Shown here: piece by piece, positions 5,733 through 10,611 of the stretch | Numbering within the stretch: the stretch's first letter is position 1 | Layout: every line of letters starts with the position of its first letter | Assembly: GCA_946886425.1 (NCBI GenBank) | Contig: CAMPIP010000071.1 | Span: 1 to 10,611, forward strand | DNA: 10,611 nt | DNA from: an uncultured Actinomycetes bacterium | GTDB lineage: Bacteria; Actinomycetota; Thermoleophilia; Solirubrobacterales; 70-9 | Direction of reading: 5' to 3' | Made by a program: the position numbers and the translations under genes | Notes under the pieces: generated by a model | Told to the model about the DNA's origin: nothing | Seen by the model: only the letters and a program-made list of their open reading frames with translations | The model's database searches: none

Positions 5733-7148
5733 TCAGGCGGCCTTGGCGGTGCCGGTGGCGGCCCGCTCGAGCTCGGCCAGGGACTCGTTGATCCCGTCGC
5801 TGACGAGTTCGACGTCCTCCATCGAGTCGTAGTCGGCGAGCAGGCCGAACCCGACTTTGCCGTTGTAGCTCATGATCGCGATCGCGAGGGCGTGGTTCTG
5901 CGGAAGGAAGGCGACCGGGAAGACCTCCTCCATTTCGCGACCGAGCACGTAGAGAGGCAGCTGCGGCCCGGGCACGTTGGTCGTGATCAGGTTGAAGAGG
6001 CGGGTCGAGAAGTTGATCCGCGAGGCCTGGGCCAGCAACGTCGGCGGGGCGAAGTCGTTGAAGCGGGAGATCATTTCCGCCCCCAGCGCCTGCTTGGAGC
6101 GCTTCAGGCCCTCCATCTCCTGGCTGATGATCCGCAGCCGCCGCACCGGGTCGCCGACGTAGACCGGCAGCGGGCCGCGCATCAGCGCGATCCGGTTGCC
6201 GAGGTCGCCGCGCTCGTCCTCGGTGCGGATCGAGACCGGAACCAGGGCGCGCAGCTCCAGGCCCTCGGTGCGGACGCCGCGGCTGTGCAGCCAGTTGCGC
6301 AGCGAGCCGGTCACCACGGCGAGGACGACGTCGTTGACCGTGCCGCCGAGCGAGTCCTTGATCGCCTTGAAGGTCGAGAGGTCCGAGCGCGCCCAGACAT
6401 AGCGCCGGTGCGGCCCGATCTCCTGGTTGAGCGGCACGTCCGGGGCCGGGTCGGCGAAGGCCGTGAGGATCTCGCTGATCCCCTCCAGGGCCTCGACAGC
6501 CTTGCGCGCGGTCGTCTCCGGGCGCCGCACGGCCTCGACCGCCCGCTCGGCTATCTGGACCGGCGCCGCGACCGCGTCGGCGATCCCGCGCGCGACCAGC
6601 TCGGCCGTGCTCGGTTCGGGCTGCGGGACCCAGTCGTCTTCGACCGGTGTCGGCTCCGGGACCGGCTCGAAGTCGAAGAGGACGGTGCCGATGTCGACGC
6701 CGGAGACGCCGTCGACCATCGCGTGGTGGGTCTTGGTCAGGATCGCGAAGCGGTCGCGCTCCAGCCCCTGTGCCAGCCACATCTCCCAGAGCGGCTTCGA
6801 GCGGTCGAGCTGCTGGGAGAAGACCCGCCCCGCCAGCCGTTTCAGCTGCGCTTCGCCGCCCGGCTCGGGGAGCGCGGTGTGGCGGATGTGGTAGGTCAGG
6901 TTGAAGTTGACGTCGTCGGCCCAGAGCGGCCGGCCCGCCTCCAGCGGCGGCACCACGAGCTTCTGGCGGAAGCGCGGGACGTGCTTGAGACGGCTGCGGA
7001 CGTGCTCGACGAGGTCGACGTAGCGCGGCGGCGGGCCCTCGAAGATCAGGATCGCGCCGACGTGCATGTGGCTTGCCGAGCTCTCGTTGGTCAGGAACGA
7101 GGCGTCGACGGCGGTGAGGCGGTCAAGATGGCGTCCCTCCGTGCTCAT
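5733..7148 (-). CDS. Wax ester synthase/diacylglycerol acyltransferase (WS/DGAT)
   Basis: The 471-residue protein has the full length of the family. The N-terminal acyltransferase domain contains LTAVDASFL (11-19), PLWE (119-122) and the catalytic HHAMVDG (141-147, the HHxxxDG motif). The C-terminal WES domain has [12 protein letters not shown] (270-281) and TTNVPGP (389-395). A proline- and acid-rich linker (about 161-180) is an insert of variable sequence. The enzyme joins an acyl-CoA to a fatty alcohol or to diacylglycerol, making wax esters or triacylglycerol stored in cytoplasmic lipid bodies at the membrane. Many actinobacteria carry several paralogs, so the substrate cannot be told. 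The ATG start has no strong ribosome site. It is transcribed away from ispH, from which it is separated by 57 bases that must hold both promoters; no clear boxes are seen there. Confidence 0.93.
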   Translation of the reverse strand: MSTEGRHLDRLTAVDASFLTNESSASHMHVGAILIFEGPPPRYVDLVEHVRSRLKHVPRFRQKLVVPPLEAGRPLWADDVNFNLTYHIRHTALPEPGGEAQLKRLAGRVFSQQLDRSKPLWEMWLAQGLERDRFAILTKTHHAMVDGVSGVDIGTVLFDFEPVPEPTPVEDDWVPQPEPSTAELVARGIADAVAAPVQIAERAVEAVRRPETTARKAVEALEGISEILTAFADPAPDVPLNQEIGPHRRYVWARSDLSTFKAIKDSLGGTVNDVVLAVVTGSLRNWLHSRGVRTEGLELRALVPVSIRTEDERGDLGNRIALMRGPLPVYVGDPVRRLRIISQEMEGLKRSKQALGAEMISRFNDFAPPTLLAQASRINFSTRLFNLITTNVPGPQLPLYVLGREMEEVFPVAFLPQNHALAIAIMSYNGKVGFGLLADYDSMEDVELVSDGINESLAELERAATGTAKAA

Positions 7149-7205
7149 GCCGCAAGGCTAGCTTCGCCCGCTCGCCGGGGCCAGCCCGTAGGTAGCCTTT
7201 GGGCG

Positions 7206-8174
7206 ATGGCATCCACCGCAAGCGCCGCCCCCAAGCGTGTCCTGCTCGCCGCCCCGCGCGGATACTGCGCCGGCGTCGACCGCGCCGTGCAGACGGTCGA
7301 GCGCGCCCTCGAGCTGCACGGGGCGCCCGTCTACGTCCGCAAGGAGATCGTCCACAACAAGCACGTGGTCGAGGAGCTGGCCAAGCGCGGCGCCATCTTC
7401 GTCGAGCAGGAGACCGAGGTCCCGGAGGGCGAGATGGTCGTCTTCTCCGCCCACGGGGTCGCCCCGGCCGTGCACGACAACGCCGCCGCCCGCAGCCTGC
7501 GGACGATTGACGCGACCTGCCCGCTGGTCACCAAGGTCCACGTCTCCGCCCGGCGCTTCGCCGCCGAGGGCTACACGATCATCATGATCGGCCACGAGGG
7601 CCACGAGGAGGTCGAAGGGACGACCGGCGAGGCCCCCGGCAGCATCGTCCTGATCGAAACCGCCGACGAAGTCGACGCGCTCGAGGTTTCCGACCCCGAG
7701 AAGGTCGCCTTCATCACCCAGACGACCCTCTCCGTCGATGAGACGGCGGAGACGATCGCCGCCCTGCGGGCCAAGTTCCCCGGCATCGTCAGCAGCAAGT
7801 CCGACGACATCTGTTACGCGACCACCAACCGCCAGATCGCCGTCAAGCAGCTGGCCCGCGAGTGCGACCTGGTCCTGGTGATCGGCTCGACCAACTCCTC
7901 CAACTCCAACCGCCTCGTCGAGGTGGCCCGCGAACACGGCGCCGCCTCGCACCTCATCGACAACCACACCCAGGTCGAGGAGGGGTGGCTGGAGGGAGTC
8001 GAGACCGTCGGCATCACCTCCGGCGCCAGCGCCCCCGAGGAGCTGGTCGAGCGCCTCGTCGAGTTCTTCCGCGAGCGCGGCGCCGACGACGTCTCCGAGC
8101 TGCGCACCGTCCACGAGGACGTCCGCTTCATGCTCCCTAAGGAGATCCGCGAGGAGATCGCGGCACGGGGTTGA
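7206..8174 (+). CDS. ispH: 4-hydroxy-3-methylbut-2-enyl diphosphate reductase
   Basis: This 322-residue protein (LytB) catalyses the last step of the MEP pathway, reducing HMBPP to IPP and DMAPP with a [4Fe-4S] cluster in the cytosol. The three cluster cysteines are present: Cys21 ([11 protein letters not shown]), Cys105 (DATCPLV) and Cys203 ([11 protein letters not shown]). Substrate-binding residues are also in place: His50 (VHNKHVV), His83 (SAHGV), His133 and Glu135 ([11 protein letters not shown]), the SxN of [10 protein letters not shown] (228-230) and Ser275 (TSGASAPEE). The frame is open far upstream, but homology begins at [12 protein letters not shown] and the ATG at 7206 fits. The short N-terminal tail is Ala/Ser-rich. 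Only a weak GGG precedes the start. Its last 38 bases overlap the 3' end of the convergent M20 gene. All active-site residues are intact, so it is probably functional. Confidence 0.97.
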   Translation: MASTASAAPKRVLLAAPRGYCAGVDRAVQTVERALELHGAPVYVRKEIVHNKHVVEELAKRGAIFVEQETEVPEGEMVVFSAHGVAPAVHDNAAARSLRTIDATCPLVTKVHVSARRFAAEGYTIIMIGHEGHEEVEGTTGEAPGSIVLIETADEVDALEVSDPEKVAFITQTTLSVDETAETIAALRAKFPGIVSSKSDDICYATTNRQIAVKQLARECDLVLVIGSTNSSNSNRLVEVAREHGAASHLIDNHTQVEEGWLEGVETVGITSGASAPEELVERLVEFFRERGADDVSELRTVHEDVRFMLPKEIREEIAARG

Positions 8175-9507
8175 TCGCGCCGCTGAGGTGGTCGAAGGCG
8201 ACGTTGGCGTGCATCCGCACGCCGGTTTCCAGCACTGAGTCGTCGGCGTAGAAATGTGGGTTGTGGTTCATCGCGATCCCACGACCGCCTGGAATCGGAG
8301 CCATCGTGCCGTCGGGGCGCAGTTCGACGTCCTGGGCGCCGAGCTGGAGGTAGGCGCCGCCGTACTTGTTGACGAAGTAGGAAACGTCGTCGTAGCCAAG
8401 GCCGGGGGGCGCTTGGACCAGATGGTCGTGGCCGACGACCCGCTCGAGGGTCGGAAGCACAGCCTCGATCCACGGTTGCGTGTTGTGAACGGCGGGAACG
8501 GGTTGGAGAAACTCGACCTCAGCCGTGGCGCCGTAGGCCTGGGCCACGTGCTCGGCGGTCCGCTGCACCCGTTCGCGGGCGAGCGCCATGTCGGGTTCGA
8601 CCGTGCTGCGAATCGTGCCGAACATCTGCACCGACTCGCCGACCACGTTGAAGCGACCGAGATCCTCGAGGTGGCCGATCGTGATCGCGAGCGGGTCGTA
8701 ACCGGGTAGCTGCCGGTAGACCTGCCCCATCGCGGTGATGATCTCCGCGGCGGGCGGCAGGGGGTCGATGCCCGCCCACGGGGTCGAGCCGTGGACGCCC
8801 TTGCCGCGCACGGTGATCCGGATCAACACCGAGGCTCCGTACTGGTTGCCGGCGAGGTAGGCGACGACTCCCTTCGGGTACGGCGTCACGTGCATGCCGA
8901 AGACCATCGTCGGCTCGGGGTCGGCGAGCGCACCCTCGGCCTCCATCTCCCGGGCGCCGCCCTTCTCGTCGATCGGCGGTCCCTCCTCGGCGGGCTGAAA
9001 TACGAACAGCACCGTCCCCGGCAGCTCGTCGCGCGCTTCAGCGAGGACGCTGGCCGCGCCCATCAGCATCGCCGTGTGGCAGTCGTGCCCGCAGGCGTGC
9101 GCGACCGGGTACGGCCCGCCGGGGTAATCCTCGTCGACGACGGTCGAGGCGAAATCGACTCCCGATTCCTCCTTCAGCGGCAGCGCGTCGATGTCCGCCC
9201 GCAGCGCCACCACGCGCTCGCCGCCGCCGCCGCGCAGGATCCCTACCACGCCATGACCGGCGATGCCGGTCCGTATCTCCTCGAGGTCAAGCGAGCGCAG
9301 GTGTTCGGCCACCATCCGCGCCGTCGCGACCTCCCGGTTCGAAAGCTCCGGATGACTGTGCAGCTGATGGCGCCAAGCGACGACCTGCTTACCGACCTTT
9401 GCGGCGGCCTTGTCGAAGCGGTCGTGAAGGTCGTGCGATGGGGCGCTTTTGCCGGTCGGCTGGTGTTGGGAAAATCGCTCTCTTCCAGTCAGGGTGACGC
9501 AGCCCAT
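8137..9507 (-). CDS. M20-family amidohydrolase (M20D, hippurate hydrolase/N-acyl-amino-acid amidohydrolase type)
   Basis: The protein has 456 residues. Family motifs in order are [11 protein letters not shown] (46-56), RADIDALP (103-110), the metal-binding [11 protein letters not shown] (137-147, ligands Cys139, His141 and His144), QPAEEG (171-176, catalytic and metal Glu), FGMHVTP (His206) and, near the C-terminus, [10 protein letters not shown] with the last metal histidine. The Cys-type cluster places it in the M20D branch, which hydrolyses N-acyl or aryl-acyl amino acids and related amides; the substrate is not visible. The first 36 or so residues have no family counterpart, but I see no later ATG, GTG or TTG in frame before the conserved part, so the ATG at 9507 is kept. 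It follows the VOC gene by 56 bases on the same strand. Its final 38 bases are antisense to the end of ispH. Confidence 0.92.
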   Translation of the reverse strand: MGCVTLTGRERFSQHQPTGKSAPSHDLHDRFDKAAAKVGKQVVAWRHQLHSHPELSNREVATARMVAEHLRSLDLEEIRTGIAGHGVVGILRGGGGERVVALRADIDALPLKEESGVDFASTVVDEDYPGGPYPVAHACGHDCHTAMLMGAASVLAEARDELPGTVLFVFQPAEEGPPIDEKGGAREMEAEGALADPEPTMVFGMHVTPYPKGVVAYLAGNQYGASVLIRITVRGKGVHGSTPWAGIDPLPPAAEIITAMGQVYRQLPGYDPLAITIGHLEDLGRFNVVGESVQMFGTIRSTVEPDMALARERVQRTAEHVAQAYGATAEVEFLQPVPAVHNTQPWIEAVLPTLERVVGHDHLVQAPPGLGYDDVSYFVNKYGGAYLQLGAQDVELRPDGTMAPIPGGRGIAMNHNPHFYADDSVLETGVRMHANVAFDHLSGAINPVPRSPRGSP

Positions 9508-9563
9508 GAGACAGCGGATACCCGGGATAGCAGGAAAGAAAGATTCCCCGAAAGCCGGGTTGG
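9508..9563 (-). other. Short gap between VOC gene and amidohydrolase gene
   Basis: These 56 bases hold a small hairpin on the minus strand (CCCG, 5-base loop, CGGG; plus-strand 9547-9559) followed by a T-rich but interrupted stretch. It might be a weak terminator of the VOC gene. No ribosome site is seen before the amidohydrolase ATG. Whether the two genes form one operon is undecided. Confidence 0.3.
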
Positions 9564-9926
9564 CTACTCCTCGTAGGGCGCGTAGCGGTTGTGCAGCATC
9601 AGGTCGTTGCCGTCGGGGTCGGTGAACAGCGCCATGTGACAGACCCCGGTGTCGAACGTCTCGCCGGCGAACTCGACTCCCCTGCCTTCCAGATCCGTCC
9701 GCGCCGCGGCGACGTCGTCGACGTGGAGGGCGAGGTGGCCGTTCTGCTGTCGCGCGAAGGAGCCGGCCAGTTTCTCCGGTTCCCAGATCGCGCAGCAGGT
9801 GTCCCCGACCCAGAACTCGAACCGGGATTTCTCATCGGGCCGGAGCCCGAGGGTCTCGACGTAGAACGCCCGCGTGCGCTCGGCGTCGGTGGACGGGATG
9901 GCGACGAAATCGAGCTTGGTGATCAC
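9564..9926 (-). CDS. VOC-family (glyoxalase/bleomycin-resistance fold) protein
   Basis: The 120-residue protein is one vicinal-oxygen-chelate domain built of two beta-alpha-beta3 halves: MITKLDFVAIPSTDAERTRA then FYVETLGLRP (22-31) in the first, and GHLALHVDDVAAARTDLEGRGV (about 63-84) then MALFTDPDGNDLML (98-111) in the second. The end of the second half, DPDGNDLML, is typical of small glyoxalase-like proteins. Members bind a divalent metal and act as dioxygenases, isomerases, lyases or resistance proteins; nothing visible chooses between these. A pair of adjacent cysteines, GDTCCAIWEP (about 41-50), is unusual for the fold. The start is a GTG without a clear ribosome site. The gene is divergent from the DUF7718-like gene, with 38 bases between starts. 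Confidence 0.88.
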   Translation of the reverse strand: MITKLDFVAIPSTDAERTRAFYVETLGLRPDEKSRFEFWVGDTCCAIWEPEKLAGSFARQQNGHLALHVDDVAAARTDLEGRGVEFAGETFDTGVCHMALFTDPDGNDLMLHNRYAPYEE

Positions 9927-9964
9927 GGGGGAGAACTCTACGCACCCGGCGCCTTGGCCCCTGG

Positions 9965-10273
9965 ATGCGGGCCGAGGAGCGGAGATTCGACGTCAAAATC
10001 AAGGGTGGCGCGTGGATTCACGTGCGGATGCGGCGAGACGTCGAGAAGGGATTCGACTGGGCTGCGGTCCTGACTGTCGAGCGGGACGGTGGTCTGGTCC
10101 CGGTCTGTGTCTTTGACAACGCCCATGGCCATCCCGAGCGACACCGGATCCGCGACGGCATAAAGGGAAGCCCTGAACCGCAGCCGTCGCGTGGGTCGGC
10201 CCGATTGGACCTGCCCGCGACGATTGCTGAGATCAAGGCAGATTGGGAGGGTATGGTGGAACGGTGGCTGTAG
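9965..10273 (+). CDS. DUF7718-like small protein (DNAHGHPERH motif)
   Basis: The protein has 102 residues. The N-terminal half looks all-beta: RFDVKIKGGAWIHVRMRRD (7-25), WAAVLTVERDG (32-42) and LVPVCVFDNAHGHPERHRI (44-62). The C-terminal half ends in a helix, LPATIAEIKADWEGMVERWL. The combination of a strand, a (Y/F)DNAHG-x-xRH box and a terminal DxxxxWE helix matches my memory of the DUF7718 family. It also recalls the (R)YDN...HxH region of TumE-type (DUF6516) toxins, but no search was possible. The ATG at 9965 has no ribosome site and could be leaderless. Its stop overlaps the start of the next gene by 10 bases, so the two are coupled. Base composition is lower in GC than the housekeeping genes. 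Function unknown. Confidence 0.68.
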   Translation: MRAEERRFDVKIKGGAWIHVRMRRDVEKGFDWAAVLTVERDGGLVPVCVFDNAHGHPERHRIRDGIKGSPEPQPSRGSARLDLPATIAEIKADWEGMVERWL

Positions 10274-10503
10274 AGAGCGGAAACTCGCCGGCAACGGAAA
10301 TCATCTTCGAACGCGTGATCGAAATGATCGAAAACGACGACTTCGAGTATCCGAACGACGTTTCCTTTCTCCCCTCGGACGACTCTGATTTCGGCTCTTC
10401 GCTCCGCAAGGAGCTGCTCAAAGAGAAGCCGATCGTGGTCGTCTACCCCGACGGGACGGAGCGCTTCATCCCGGCGGTTACGGCACGCCGGCCGCGAAGC
10501 TGA
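10264..10503 (+). CDS. Small acidic hypothetical protein, partner of the DUF7718-like gene
   Basis: From the GTG at 10264 this is a 79-residue acidic protein. A helix EIIFERVIEMIEN (about 12-24) is followed by a Asp/Ser-rich stretch, DDFEYPNDVSFLPSDDSDFG, a helix SSLRKELLKEKP and a strand pair around IVVVYPDGTERFIPA (59-73). I recognise no family and no DNA-binding motif. A TTG at 10243 is an alternative start, but the GTG gives the smaller overlap with the preceding gene (10 bases) and GGGAGGG lies upstream at 10244-10250. The stretch 10321-10380 is 50% G+C, well below the genome, suggesting recent arrival. Its 3' end overlaps by 26 bases the 3' end of the convergent gene on the other strand. 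Small size, acidity and coupling would fit an antitoxin or immunity-type partner, but this is only an idea from layout. Confidence 0.6.
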   Translation: MAVESGNSPATEIIFERVIEMIENDDFEYPNDVSFLPSDDSDFGSSLRKELLKEKPIVVVYPDGTERFIPAVTARRPRS

Positions 10504-10611
10504 CCGACCAGATCTTGACGCCTCGGGGGGGTCGGATCACGAGGCTGTGGGCCTCGTGGCCGGGGTGCTCGGAGAGGGTGCGGAGGCCGGGGGAGGGGCC
10601 GGCGTCGACCT
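10478..10611 (-). CDS. C-terminal end of an unidentified protein, truncated by the window edge
   Basis: On the minus strand a frame is open from the window edge to a TAA at 10478-10480 and encodes the last 43 residues of a protein. Nearly every codon ends in C or G, as in the true genes of this genome. The visible sequence includes SPGLRTLSEHPGHEAHSL and ends RPPRGVKIWSVSFAAGVP. The tail strand VKIWSVSFAAGVP suggests a beta-rich C-terminal domain. I do not recognise the family. The gene ends inside the acidic small gene (26 bases of antisense overlap), which is unusual unless one of the two was inserted or extended. Confidence 0.6.
   Translation of the reverse strand, partial: VDAGPSPGLRTLSEHPGHEAHSLVIRPPRGVKIWSVSFAAGVP

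Noticed and set aside
5892..7205. Upstream extension of the ispH frame
   Set aside because: It is antisense to the wax ester synthase gene and lacks IspH homology; IspH begins normally at the ATG at 7206.
7149..7205. Promoters in the gap between the wax ester synthase gene and ispH
   Set aside because: Two divergent promoters must be here or nearby, but I could not see convincing -35/-10 boxes in this GC-rich gap, so none is annotated.

Overview
The window is GC-rich (about 70% by eye), densely coded bacterial chromosome with short intergenic gaps and GTG as well as ATG starts. The gene content suggests a high-GC actinobacterium: a bacterial wax ester synthase/diacylglycerol acyltransferase, an actinobacterial-style ArsR carrying paired cysteines, and a DUF59 Fe-S assembly factor. 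A Thermoleophilia/Solirubrobacter-type lineage is possible, but that placement is inference; no rRNA or other marker is present to fix it.

Left part (1-3681, + strand). The 3' end of a DUF59/SufT-like Fe-S assembly gene is closed by a clear intrinsic terminator. An 18-bp perfect palindrome then precedes a compact arsenic-type operon: arsR, an aquaporin/aquaglyceroporin (aqpS-like), arsC (thiol-dependent arsenate reductase) and a DHA2-type MFS transporter. A small SpoIIAA/STAS-like gene with a strong Shine-Dalgarno sequence may be a fifth member. No arsB or acr3 pump is present. The likely scheme is that ArsC reduces arsenate to arsenite, arsenite leaves through the channel and/or the MFS protein, and ArsR senses arsenite and releases the palindrome.

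Middle part (3687-7148, - strand). Reading leftwards on the minus strand come a wax ester synthase/DGAT, a Fic-domain protein with an N-terminal inhibitory motif and a C-terminal winged helix, an FxsA membrane protein and a small putative winged-helix protein. The fic upstream region is a strikingly AT-rich island (22 G/C in 70 bases at 5641-5710) with three copies of a 10-mer (GCTTTGAAAG, two in one orientation and one inverted). This looks like an operator array, and possibly a mark of horizontal acquisition.

Right part (7206-10611). ispH (MEP isoprenoid pathway) reads rightwards and overlaps tail-to-tail by 38 bp with an M20 amidohydrolase. Upstream of the amidohydrolase on the minus strand is a VOC/glyoxalase-fold gene. 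Divergent from the VOC gene is a two-gene unit of lower GC: a DUF7718-like protein with a DNAHGHPERH motif, overlapping a small acidic protein of unknown function. It has the layout of a toxin-antitoxin or similar accessory pair. The window ends inside a minus-strand gene of which only the last 43 codons are visible.

The regions most worth a second look are the pump-less ars operon, the Fic operator island and the DUF7718/acidic-protein pair.
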